From contig UQXM01000093.1 in assembly GCA_900545035.1 (NCBI GenBank), positions 1 to 7,314 of the forward strand: a DNA stretch of 7,314 nucleotides, read 5' to 3'. Position 1 is the first letter of the stretch; each line of letters begins with the position of its first letter. The position numbers were made by a program, and so were the translations under genes. The DNA comes from an uncultured Fusobacterium sp. GTDB lineage: Bacteria; Fusobacteriota; Fusobacteriia; Fusobacteriales; Fusobacteriaceae. The notes below the pieces were generated by a model, which saw only the letters and a program-made list of their open reading frames with translations, had not been told where the DNA came from and searched no databases. Shown here piece after piece: positions 1 to 6,731 of the stretch.

Positions 1-102
1 ACTTATTGTAAAAAATATTCCCACTCCCATGAGCACAATTATCAAATAATTTCCCCATATTAAGCCGGATATTTTTTCCAATAAAATTTCTAAATTTTCC
101 AT
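1..102 (-). CDS. AGCS-family sodium:alanine/glycine symporter, N-terminal fragment
   Basis: Only the first 34 codons are in the window; the gene runs off the left edge on the minus strand. The translation begins MENLEILLEKISGLIWG and continues into a hydrophobic stretch ending GVGIFFTIS. The pattern of a short amphipathic start, an IWG motif, a hydrophobic helix and then G-x-G-I-[YF]-[FL]-T-I is the typical N-terminus of the amino acid:cation symporter (AGCS, DagA/AlsT-like) family, inner-membrane proteins that import alanine or glycine with sodium or protons. The ATG at 102-100 is preceded by GGGAGG (119-114) with an 11-base spacer, slightly long but the only Shine-Dalgarno nearby. A promoter lies at 145-173 and the gene appears to be its own transcription unit, separated from the upstream kinase gene by a terminator. 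The family call rests on about 30 residues, so substrate is not decided. Confidence 0.72.
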   Translation of the reverse strand, partial: MENLEILLEKISGLIWGNYLIIVLMGVGIFFTIS

Positions 103-144
103 AATAAAATATTCCTCCCAAAATCACTTTTTAATATATATTTT

Positions 145-173
145 ATATTATCATATTCAACACATTTTTTCAA
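145..173 (-). promoter_or_regulatory. Probable sigma-70 promoter of the symporter gene
   Basis: On the minus strand TTGAAA (173-168, five of six matches to the -35 consensus) is followed after exactly 17 bases by TAATAT (150-145, four of six matches to the -10 consensus). Transcription would start near 138, leaving a leader of about 35 bases with no room for a riboswitch. Assigned by eye in AT-rich DNA, so moderate confidence. Confidence 0.5.
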
Positions 174-186
174 ATAAAAATGTGTT
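159..186. promoter_or_regulatory. Inverted repeat over the -35 box, candidate operator
   Basis: AACACATTTTT (159-169) and AAAAATGTGTT (176-186) are perfect 11-base inverted repeats separated by six bases. The -35 box of the symporter promoter (168-173) falls inside the structure, the usual place for a repressor operator. It is not followed by a T-run on the minus strand, so it does not look like a terminator. The binding protein is unknown; this is inferred from symmetry and position only. Confidence 0.4.
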
Positions 187-192
187 ATTTTA

Positions 193-226
193 TGCTAAAA
201 TGTTGCTTTTTTATATTTTTTTAGCA
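193..226. repeat. Second inverted repeat upstream of the symporter promoter
   Basis: TGCTAAAA (193-200) and TTTTAGCA (219-226) are perfect 8-base inverted repeats, centred 37 bases upstream of the centre of the -35 palindrome. It could be an upstream regulator site or chance in AT-rich sequence. Confidence 0.3.
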
Positions 227-266
227 GTTTGAAACAATAATATTTTATCTCTCTGTAAAAATATAT

Positions 267-307
267 AAAAAAAACTACCGCAGATTTTATTCCGCGGTAA
301 TTTTTTT
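267..307 (-). terminator. Intrinsic terminator, probably ending the two-component operon
   Basis: TACCGC (299-294) pairs with GCGGTA (281-276). In minus-strand RNA the stem extends inward by a G-U, a G-C and an A-U pair, leaving a six-base loop, and it is followed by G and eight Ts (274-267). A run of As on the other side lets it work weakly on the plus strand too. It is the strongest GC-rich hairpin in the noncoding DNA and the first strong hairpin with a T-run after the histidine kinase, about 320 bases past its stop. A second ACTACC/GGTAGT pairing (274-279 with 308-313) could compete with the main stem. Confidence 0.75.
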
Positions 308-338
308 GGTAGTATAAATTAATATTTTAGGGACAATA

Positions 339-458
339 AATTTTTATATATACATCAGTGATTTATGGAAAATATCATGTTTCCTTATTTATAATATATT
401 GGAGAGATGAGAACAGAAACAAGATATTTTCCACAAATATAAAGTATATATTTAAATT
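339..458. repeat. 120-base imperfect inverted repeat downstream of the kinase gene
   Basis: Three matching blocks sit symmetrically. AATTTTTATATATAC (339-353) matches the complement of 444-458 at 13 of 15 bases. 361-366 pairs with 433-438 at five of six. GGAAAATATCATGTTTC (367-383) matches the complement of 416-432 at 16 of 17. The unpaired centre is 384-415. No open frame of useful length lies inside. It may be a small decayed mobile element or a structured 3' untranslated region of the two-component transcript; the sequence alone does not decide. Confidence 0.6.
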
Positions 459-492
459 AAAGTGAGAAACCTTAGTCAAATAAAAAAATCTT

Positions 493-591
493 TTATTTTT
501 CTAAAATCCCTAACTCTAAGTTGCAAATAATGATATTCTTCATATCATCGTGGTAATTATAACCGACATATATATTTTTTGTATATCCTTT
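493..591 (-). other. Short open frame, possible gene remnant
   Basis: Between two stops on the minus strand there are 32 sense codons. They contain YVGYNYHDDMKNIIICNLEL, which has a varied, protein-like composition unlike the K/N/I/F/Y-only translations typical of noncoding AT-rich DNA. There is no usable start with a Shine-Dalgarno: the only ATG in frame is at codon 17 and lacks one. If it was ever coding, it is a fragment of a lost gene downstream of the kinase. I do not recognise a family, and chance remains a fair explanation. The remaining sequence from 592 to 626 shows nothing further. Confidence 0.2.
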
Positions 592-626
592 TTAAAATTT
601 ATTTTTTCTGTTTCTCAGTCTCTCTT

Positions 627-2237
627 TTACTTATCCAGTTTCAAAGTAAAATAAAATTTTACTCTGTTATTAAGATTTACCACTCCATAACTGCTTTCAT
701 GTGCTTTTAAAATATTTGAAACTATATAAAGCCCAAGTCCTCTTTGAGAGTTATTGCTTGTTGTATAAAATTTATTCCATATTTTGCTTATATCTGTTTC
801 CGGGATAGGTTCTCCGTCATTGGAAACAGATACTGCTGCTCTGTCATTGGGAATTTCTTCCACATCTATTTTTATCTCTGTCTTTGCATAATTATAACCA
901 TTTTTAATCAAATTAAAAATAACCTGCTCTATTTTTTCCCTGTCCCCTCTTACAAAAATCTCTCTTTCGTCATCGAAAATAATCTTTTTGTCGGAAAGTT
1001 CTTTTTGATAAATATAAAGCCCAAGCTTTATCACAGGAATAATATCAAATCTTTCTATTATCAGATTATTTTTCTCTCTGCTCTCATCTTTAGGAATAAG
1101 AAGAGTTTCTTCCGAAAGTCTTAAAAGTCTTTTTGCTTCTGAAAGTATAATTTCTATCTCTTCATCATCTTTGTATTTATCCTGTATCAATTCTCCGAAT
1201 CCCATAATAAGCGACAGAGGTGTTTTTATTTCGTGCATGAAGCTCATAATTTTTTCTTCCAGTTCCTCTTTTTTGATAATATTTTTTTCAGCTTCATCTC
1301 TGTACAGCTTAATTACATTTTCAAGTCTGTCTGCCATTTCATCAACTTTAAAATAAAGTTCCCCTATTTCATCGTTTTTATGGTAAACAATATCATTTTT
1401 AAAATTAAGTTTTGATATTCTCTCTGCAACTTTTGATAAGTATACAATCGGATTAACCAAAAAATAATCTAAAAACTGTCCGATTACCAAAGTCAGAAGC
1501 AGAAGAAAAACAGCTTTAAAATAAAAGTATATTCTCAATGTGGGAAATACTGTACTCAAATTTTGATAAGAATAATAAATATATACTTTATATCCGTTTA
1601 TCAATTTTTTTATAATCTCCACATCTTGTCCGTTGCTGTCCGTAAAAATATGTTTTTCATTTTTTACATCGGGAAGTTTTGATAAAGATTCTATAAAATT
1701 GATAATCTGCGGAGAAAAATAATCAGAATCCGATGTAGCAGAAACTGTCCCTTTCAGTGAATAAGTTCTCTGATTTCTCAATGTTGCAAATTTATAATCC
1801 TCATACACTCTGTCTATACACTGAATGGATATCGGCAGATAATATTTTTCTGCCAAAATATCTATACCTATAAGTTTTATAGGCTCTTTGTCAATAAGAT
1901 AAAATCTGTCATCTGAATAAAGATTATTTAAAAAAGCATTCAGAAGAATTATTTTATCTCCCTCTTCTGTATTAAGAGTAAAATAATCAAAATTATTTAT
2001 ATTTACTATCTCATCATCTTTAACAATAAGAACTACACTTGAAGTGCTGTCCTGAAAATTTTTAAGTTTTTTAAAATCCACACCGTTTGAATTTATAAAA
2101 TCAATTTTTTCAAGCTGTTTCTGTTTTTGTATTCTGAAAAATTTTTCAAAATAAAATTCTCCTGAAAAAAATTCAAGTGCTACTATTGAAAAAAACATAA
2201 GTGCCAGAATAATAAGAATTTTTGGCTTTAATTTCAT
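627..2237 (-). CDS. Membrane-bound sensor histidine kinase
   Basis: A 536-residue kinase that should phosphorylate the response regulator encoded just before it. Residues 6-24 form an N-terminal membrane helix. About 30-238 form a roughly 205-residue extracytoplasmic sensor region that I cannot assign. A second membrane helix spans about 239-261, followed by a HAMP-like linker (262-314, with the HKNDEIGELYFKVDEMADRL stretch) and a charged helix. The H-box is HEIKTPL with phospho-acceptor His335. The ATPase domain has the N-box NLIKNG (442-447, Asn446), a G1 box of NDGEPIP (473-479), an F-box WNKFYTT (487-493) and a G2 box GLGL (500-503). G1 has Asn and Pro where the classic DxGxG has Asp and Gly; this N-x-G-x-x-I variant occurs in active kinases. 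The start overlaps the regulator's stop by one base (TAATG) and has GAGGTG eight bases upstream (2251-2246), so translational coupling is likely. Signal unknown. Confidence 0.93.
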   Translation of the reverse strand: MKLKPKILIILALMFFSIVALEFFSGEFYFEKFFRIQKQKQLEKIDFINSNGVDFKKLKNFQDSTSSVVLIVKDDEIVNINNFDYFTLNTEEGDKIILLNAFLNNLYSDDRFYLIDKEPIKLIGIDILAEKYYLPISIQCIDRVYEDYKFATLRNQRTYSLKGTVSATSDSDYFSPQIINFIESLSKLPDVKNEKHIFTDSNGQDVEIIKKLINGYKVYIYYSYQNLSTVFPTLRIYFYFKAVFLLLLTLVIGQFLDYFLVNPIVYLSKVAERISKLNFKNDIVYHKNDEIGELYFKVDEMADRLENVIKLYRDEAEKNIIKKEELEEKIMSFMHEIKTPLSLIMGFGELIQDKYKDDEEIEIILSEAKRLLRLSEETLLIPKDESREKNNLIIERFDIIPVIKLGLYIYQKELSDKKIIFDDEREIFVRGDREKIEQVIFNLIKNGYNYAKTEIKIDVEEIPNDRAAVSVSNDGEPIPETDISKIWNKFYTTSNNSQRGLGLYIVSNILKAHESSYGVVNLNNRVKFYFTLKLDK

Positions 2238-2890
2238 TAACTGTTCACCTCAAATTTATAACCTACAAGCTTCACTGTTTTTATAAATTTTGAGTATTCA
2301 CCAAGCCTTTGTCTTAATTTTTTTATGTGATTATCAATCACTCTGTCATTTCCTATAAAAGAATAACCCCATACAGATGTGATAATCTGCTCTCTTGTAA
2401 CAACTGTGTTTTCGTTGTCAATGAGATACATAAGAATTTCTCTTTCTTTAGGCGGAAAATCTATTTCATTTCCTTTTAAAATTATTTTCTTTCCTTTTTC
2501 TTCTATTTCAAGTTCTCCATATTTTTTATTAACCTTTGTCTTTTTAAGATATCTTGTTACTATGGAAATCAAAAGTTGTTTCGGAAAAGGTTTCGTGATA
2601 TATCCGTCTGCCCCCGCATCATATGCAAGAACCTGACTTTTTTCATCTGACAATGCTGTGATAAAAATAATCGGTACTTGTGAAAATTTTCTTATCTCCT
2701 TTGTCAGTTCCAGTCCGTTAAGTTTCGGCATCATAATATCAACCAAAAGAAGAGAATATTTGTTGCCGTTTTCCAATTTTTCCAAAGCTTCCTCTCCGTC
2801 TGTTGCCTCATCCACTTCTATATTTTCACTTTTTAAAATAGTGCTGATGAGCTTTCTCATATTGAGAGTATCTTCTACAAGCAGTACCAT
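2237..2890 (-). CDS. OmpR/PhoB-family response regulator
   Basis: A 217-residue cytoplasmic transcription factor, a normal length for the family. The receiver domain covers about 1-118, with the acidic pair Glu6-Asp7, phospho-acceptor Asp51 in LLLVDIMMPKLNG, Thr78 in FITA, and Lys100 in the TKPF motif. The DNA-binding winged helix covers about 126-217: PPKEREILMYL, then WGYSF, the recognition-helix region NDRVIDNHIKKLRQRLG (181-197), and the C-terminal hairpin ending VGYKFEV. The ATG is preceded by GGAGGG (2901-2896) with a six-base spacer, so this start is secure despite the very short N-terminus before the first strand. It is the first gene of a regulator-kinase operon with its own promoter, and its stop overlaps the kinase start. 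Its DNA targets are unknown; autoregulation or control of the neighbouring transporter would be guesses. Confidence 0.95.
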   Translation of the reverse strand: MVLLVEDTLNMRKLISTILKSENIEVDEATDGEEALEKLENGNKYSLLLVDIMMPKLNGLELTKEIRKFSQVPIIFITALSDEKSQVLAYDAGADGYITKPFPKQLLISIVTRYLKKTKVNKKYGELEIEEKGKKIILKGNEIDFPPKEREILMYLIDNENTVVTREQIITSVWGYSFIGNDRVIDNHIKKLRQRLGEYSKFIKTVKLVGYKFEVNS

Positions 2891-2921
2891 GTAATCCCTC
2901 CTTAAAATTTTCGCTTCTTAT

Positions 2922-2950
2922 ATTATAACCCAAAAAACTTCATCTTTCTA
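2922..2950 (-). promoter_or_regulatory. Probable promoter of the regulator-kinase operon
   Basis: On the minus strand TAGAAA (2950-2945, four of six consensus matches) precedes a perfect TATAAT (2927-2922) by exactly 17 bases, placing the start of transcription near 2915, about 25 bases before the regulator ATG. It lies between the fbp stop and the regulator gene, so the pair can be expressed independently of fbp. Confidence 0.6.
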
Positions 2951-2963
2951 TATTTTTCAATTA

Positions 2964-2991
2964 ATTAACAAATAAAATTTTATTTGTTAAT
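2964..2991. repeat. Perfect 28-base palindrome over the fbp stop codon
   Basis: The sequence reads as its own reverse complement from 2964 to 2991, with half-site TTTTATTTGTTAAT. The fbp stop codon (2989-2987) is inside it. As RNA it would fold into an almost all-AU hairpin and the next bases contain no clean T-run, so it would be a weak terminator at best. Its position just upstream (on the minus strand) of the -35 box at 2950-2945 also allows a regulator-binding site. The symmetry is observed; both roles are inference. Confidence 0.6.
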
Positions 2992-4933
2992 GCTTCTCTT
3001 TAATAAATCCTTTTTTGTAAGCTTCCAAAAGTTCGTACAAATCATCAATCTGACTTTCAAGTTTTGCCCCGATATCTGTATCTTTCACTCTCTTTCTCTG
3101 TAACACTCTTTTTACAATTCTTGTGGAAGAATGAATATCAATACAATTTTCAATTGCATTCTTTACATCTTGGAAAGGTTTGTGTGATACAAGTTTCAAT
3201 CCGTATGAGTTATAAATCAGAGTATATCCCGCCAGCCCTGTTTCTGACTGATAAGCTTTTGAAAATCCCCCGTCGATAACTATCAGTCTGTTTTGAGCCT
3301 TTACCGGATTTTCTCCGTTTTTTTCTTTTACAGGAACATGTCCGTTGATTATATGAGATGTTTCAGGATTTAAATCAAATTCTTTAAAAATCATATTTAT
3401 AAAATCTATATCCTCATAAAAAGAATAATACGGATTTTTATTTTCTTTATGAAGTGCTTTGTCGTTTATAAAATATCTCTCAAAAGTTTTCATTGCATCT
3501 TTTCCAAAAAGAGGAGAGTCTGCTCCGCACCACAAATACCACATAAAATCAGTGGCTTTTCTTTTTTCTTCCGAACCCTCCCTGCTGAAATATCCCTGTC
3601 TGCATATTCTGTCCGCTTCTTCAAGGTAACTTTTTCCCCATAAAATTTTACCGTCAATATTTACTTTTGTAAATTCTTTATCCTTTGTTACAGGAATGCA
3701 GCCGTGAAACAGCAGATTTGAATTATATTTTAAAAACATACTTCCCTTTGCAAAAAGAAATTTTATATGTCTTTGAAGTTTTTCACTGTGAAGAAAACTT
3801 TTTTTCAATTTATTTACTATCTCTTCCTCTTCAGAAGTAAGTTTTAATGGATTTTCAGGATTTATTGTAGGAAAATTTTTGTCATTCAGTTCGTAATCAC
3901 TTCCGTTTATATGAATAATTCCTTTTTCGTAATCAATTTTATCAAGAAGAATTCTGTTTTCCATATCAAACTGCGGATTATTTTTTATAATCCCCGCTTC
4001 TACTTTAAACTGAATAACCGAAACAGCTTTATGAATTTTACTCATAAGAACTGTATCCCCTTCATTTCGGCTCTCTTTTGGAATAAAAGATGTACAGCTG
4101 TCGTCAGCATATGTATTCATGGCAAATCTTGCAAGAGGAAGCAGATTTATTCCGTAAACATCTTCCAAAATATCTGTATTTGAATATCTGCTGCAAATTC
4201 TTACAACATTGGTTATCGCTCCCAAATGTCCAGCTGCTGCATTCATCCATAAAATATCATGGTTTCCCCATTGAATATCTACATTGTGATAATTCATCAG
4301 TCTGTCCATAATTTTGTGTGGAGCAGGTCCTCTGTCATAAATATCTCCCACAATATGCAGTACATCAATAGTCAACCTTTGAATCAGTTCAGATATTGCA
4401 ATTATAAATTCTTTTGCTCTGTCAAGTTCAATTATTGTATTTATAATATTTCTCACATATTCTCTTTTATTATATGAAAACTCTTTTTCGTGCAGAAGTT
4501 CCTGTATAATATATGAAAAATCTTTAGGCAGAGCCTTTCTTACTTTTGAAGCTGTGTATTTTGAACTTATCACTTTGCACACCTGAACAAGACGAAGAAT
4601 AGTAACCCTGTACCAGCTTTCCATATCTGTTCCTTGTTCCTGAATAAAATTAATTTTCTCCTCAGGATAATAAATCACTGTGGCAAGCTGCTTTTTAAAT
4701 TTTTCTTCAAGAGTATCTCCGAATATATCATCAATCTTATCTTTTATTACCCCCGAACCATTTCTCAAAACATGATTGAATGCCTGATATTCTCCATGAA
4801 TATCTGTAAGAAAATGTTCAGTTCCTTTCGGCAGATTAAGAATAGCTTTTAAATTTATAATTTCTGTTGCTGTTGCTCCTATTGTAGGAAAAGACTCTGA
4901 CAGAAGTCTTAAAAATTTTAAATTATCATTCAT
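2987..4933 (-). CDS. fbp: Fructose-1,6-bisphosphatase, class III
   Basis: Hydrolyses fructose 1,6-bisphosphate to fructose 6-phosphate and phosphate in gluconeogenesis, in the cytoplasm. At 648 residues it is close to the roughly 650-670 of the Firmicutes-type class III enzymes, which are unrelated to the E. coli GlpX and Fbp types and belong to the metallophosphoesterase fold. Visible metal-site motifs, in order: TDIHGEY (43-49), GDIYDRG (196-202), GNHD (223-226), LLFHGCIP (407-414) and NGHVPV (530-535), followed by IVIDGGFSKAY (551-561). A helical insert of about 140 residues separates the first two. The frame is intact. The ATG follows GGAGG (4945-4941) with a seven-base spacer. It has its own promoter and appears to be a single-gene unit; the two-component genes downstream have a separate promoter, though read-through past the weak palindrome at its end is possible. 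Confidence 0.96.
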   Translation of the reverse strand: MNDNLKFLRLLSESFPTIGATATEIINLKAILNLPKGTEHFLTDIHGEYQAFNHVLRNGSGVIKDKIDDIFGDTLEEKFKKQLATVIYYPEEKINFIQEQGTDMESWYRVTILRLVQVCKVISSKYTASKVRKALPKDFSYIIQELLHEKEFSYNKREYVRNIINTIIELDRAKEFIIAISELIQRLTIDVLHIVGDIYDRGPAPHKIMDRLMNYHNVDIQWGNHDILWMNAAAGHLGAITNVVRICSRYSNTDILEDVYGINLLPLARFAMNTYADDSCTSFIPKESRNEGDTVLMSKIHKAVSVIQFKVEAGIIKNNPQFDMENRILLDKIDYEKGIIHINGSDYELNDKNFPTINPENPLKLTSEEEEIVNKLKKSFLHSEKLQRHIKFLFAKGSMFLKYNSNLLFHGCIPVTKDKEFTKVNIDGKILWGKSYLEEADRICRQGYFSREGSEEKRKATDFMWYLWCGADSPLFGKDAMKTFERYFINDKALHKENKNPYYSFYEDIDFINMIFKEFDLNPETSHIINGHVPVKEKNGENPVKAQNRLIVIDGGFSKAYQSETGLAGYTLIYNSYGLKLVSHKPFQDVKNAIENCIDIHSSTRIVKRVLQRKRVKDTDIGAKLESQIDDLYELLEAYKKGFIKEKH

Positions 4934-4978
4934 ACCTTCGCCTCCGATGTATTATAAATAGTAATTACATATTACTAC

Positions 4979-5006
4979 ATTATACTATATAAAACGAAAA
5001 ATTTAA
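4979..5006 (-). promoter_or_regulatory. Probable promoter of fbp
   Basis: A perfect TATAAT (4984-4979, minus strand) lies 46 bases before the fbp ATG. The -35 candidate TTAAAT (5006-5001, 16-base spacing) is poor, with three of six matches, so the exact -35 is uncertain or an activator may help. The AT-rich stretch 5007-5060 between this and the long palindrome shows nothing else I can name. The leader 4934-4970 holds the ribosome binding site and only a tiny hairpin. Confidence 0.5.
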
Positions 5007-5060
5007 CTTAAAATTTTTAATTCATTCTTAATATGAAAATATGAAAAGTAAATTCAAAAA

Positions 5061-5280
5061 TAAAAAACAGGTCCTTCCTATTATATATTAACAAATTGTA
5101 AAAATAAAATTATCGGTATTAAAAATACTGCGTAATTTATGCAGCGAAACAGAATACAGGAAATTTGACTGTCTGAGTGAAACGAGTTTCAAATTTCCTT
5201 TCTGTAAGCAAAATAAATAGCAGATATTTTTTCTTAGATAATTTTATTTTTTACAATTTTATACATTGAACCTGTTTTTA
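5061..5280. mobile_element. Miniature inverted-repeat (MITE-like) element between gatB and fbp
   Basis: A 220-base stretch with no coding frame that is an imperfect palindrome along nearly all its length. Outer arms: AAAAACAGGTCC (5063-5074) matches the complement of 5268-5279 at 11 of 12. Second arms: the AAATTGTA(n)TAAAATTATC block at 5093-5114 matches the complement of 5237-5259 apart from one A in a run. Centre: AGGAAATTTGA (5158-5168) and TCAAATTTCCT (5189-5199) are perfect 11-base repeats around a loop CTGTCTGAGTGAAACGAGTT. Small hairpins (5116-5128, 5128-5144) sit in the left arm. The right end is five bases from the gatB stop. Read on the minus strand the far arm ends in CCTG, six Ts, A and five Ts, so the element may also act as the gatB terminator. 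No clear target duplication is visible. A structured 3' untranslated region is the alternative. Confidence 0.6.
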
Positions 5281-5285
5281 TTTAA

Positions 5286-6731
5286 TTACATTGCCGCTAA
5301 TTTTTTAGTCATTAGTTCTGTTACCATTTGAGGATTTGCTTTTCCTTTGGAAAGTTTCATTGCCTGTCCGATAAGACCTTTCAAGACTCTAGGTTTTCTT
5401 CCCTCATCGGAATTTTTATAATCCTCTATAAGTTTTGGATTGTTTGCAAGTACTTCGTCAACAAGAGCTTCTATTGCTCCGTCATCTGCAACCTGTGCCA
5501 TTTTTTCTTCCTTAACAATAGTTTCAGGATCTCTTTTATCAGTAAGTTTCATTTCAAATAAAGTTTTTGCAATTTTTGAAGAAATAACATTTGTATCAAT
5601 CAGTTTGATTATTTTTCCCAAATCTTCTGCTGACACTGCAAAATCTTTAAGTTCTGTATTTGTATGTTTCAGCTGTTTTAAAACTTCTGTCATTATCCAG
5701 TTTGAACTTGATTTTGAATTTTGTGATACTTTTGCTGTATTTTCAAAATAATCTGCAAGTTCTATATCCTGACATAAAATTTCTGCATCATAAGCAGGAA
5801 TTTCATATTCATTTATAAATCTGTTTATCTTATCTGTAATAGATTCAGGCATAGTTTCTCTGATTTTTTCTATCTCTTCATCTGTGATAACAAGTTTTAA
5901 AAGGTCAGGCTCAGGGAAATATCTGTAATCCATTGCCTCCTCTTTACTTCTCATCACTCTTGTAACTTGAGATTCATCATCCCAAAGTCTTGTTTCCTGA
6001 TCTATCTTTCCGCCTTTTTCAATAGTTTCTATTTGTCTGTTTATTTCATAATCTATTGCTCTTGCAACAGCTTTGAATGAGTTAAGGTTTTTAACCTCCA
6101 CTCTTGTTCCGAACGGCTCTCCTTTATAATGTACAGAGATATTTGCGTCACATCTAAGAGAACCAAGTTCCATTGATACATCACTAATACCTGTATATTT
6201 AATTGTATTTTTAAGAAGAGTCAAGTATTCGTAAGCCTCTTCCGAACTTCTCATGTCAGGCTCAGAAATAATTTCAACCAAAGGAATTGACGCTCTGTTA
6301 TAGTTAATATATGATTCATGAGCTCCGTGAATAGATTTTCCCGCATCTTCCTCTATTTGAATTTTTGTAATTCCGACTTTTTTAGTTTTTCCATTTACAT
6401 TTATTTCCAAAAATCCTTTTCCTGCATAAGAATGGTCAAATTGAGTTATCTGATAATTCTTAGGAGTATCAGGATAGAAGTAGTTTTTTCTGTCAAAGCT
6501 GCTTTCGTTATTTATTTTACAGTTAAGAGCAAGTCCTGCTTTTACAGCATACTCAACAACTTTTTTGTTAAGTTTCGGAAGAGCTCCCGGATGTCCCAGA
6601 CAAATCGGACAAGTATGTGTGTTAGGGTCGTCATTGTCATAATCGGCACTGCATCCGCACCAAACTTTTGTTCCTGTTTTTAATTGGAGATGCACTTCAA
6701 GCCCTATTACTGATTCCCATTCTTTTATCAT
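5286..6731 (-). CDS. gatB: Asp/Glu-tRNA amidotransferase subunit B
   Basis: GatB binds the misacylated Glu-tRNA(Gln) or Asp-tRNA(Asn), activates the carboxylate with ATP, and receives ammonia from GatA. At 481 residues it is full length. Motifs in order: GLEVHLQL (10-17), a four-cysteine cluster C25, C27, C41, C44 (CGC and CPIC), the RKNYFYPDTPKNYQITQF block (81-98), IEEDAGK (126-132), RCDANIS (193-199), VEVKNLNSF (211-219) and DYRYFPEPDL (268-277). These make up the cradle domain; about 295-481 is the helical and YqeY-like tRNA-binding tail. The cysteines are a plausible zinc site, as in some but not all GatB proteins. The ATG shares its A with the gatA stop (TAATG) and GAAGGAG (6748-6742) lies ten bases upstream, so the two are co-translated. 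It seems to be the last gene of the gat operon, with the palindromic element directly behind it. Confidence 0.97.
   Translation of the reverse strand: MIKEWESVIGLEVHLQLKTGTKVWCGCSADYDNDDPNTHTCPICLGHPGALPKLNKKVVEYAVKAGLALNCKINNESSFDRKNYFYPDTPKNYQITQFDHSYAGKGFLEINVNGKTKKVGITKIQIEEDAGKSIHGAHESYINYNRASIPLVEIISEPDMRSSEEAYEYLTLLKNTIKYTGISDVSMELGSLRCDANISVHYKGEPFGTRVEVKNLNSFKAVARAIDYEINRQIETIEKGGKIDQETRLWDDESQVTRVMRSKEEAMDYRYFPEPDLLKLVITDEEIEKIRETMPESITDKINRFINEYEIPAYDAEILCQDIELADYFENTAKVSQNSKSSSNWIMTEVLKQLKHTNTELKDFAVSAEDLGKIIKLIDTNVISSKIAKTLFEMKLTDKRDPETIVKEEKMAQVADDGAIEALVDEVLANNPKLIEDYKNSDEGRKPRVLKGLIGQAMKLSKGKANPQMVTELMTKKLAAM

Noticed and set aside
103..145. Amino acid riboswitch or T-box in the symporter leader
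   Set aside because: The leader from the likely start of transcription is only about 35 bases and contains no specifier or aptamer-like hairpins.
407..442. Plus-strand mini-frame MRTETRYFPQI after a GGAG
   Set aside because: The GGAG is only two bases from the ATG, the frame has 11 codons, and it lies within the inverted repeat at 339-458.
478..498. Terminator hairpin AAATAAAA/TTTTATTT after the kinase
   Set aside because: The stem is entirely A-T with no GC pair and would be very weak; the hairpin at 267-307 is far better supported.
744..1124. Plus-strand open frame inside the histidine kinase gene
   Set aside because: It lies antisense to a convincing kinase domain, has no Shine-Dalgarno, and is rich in F, I, Y, N and C as expected of a shadow frame in AT-rich DNA. 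The same applies to plus-strand frames at 3911-4183, 5440-5751 and 6318-6683.
5128..5144. Part of a tRNA or small RNA (CTGC...GCAG hairpin)
   Set aside because: It is an isolated 8-pair hairpin inside the left arm of the palindromic element; no cloverleaf or anticodon arm can be drawn.
5061..5280. CRISPR repeat-spacer array
   Set aside because: The repeats are inverted pairs nested around one centre, not direct repeats at regular spacing, and no cas gene is present.
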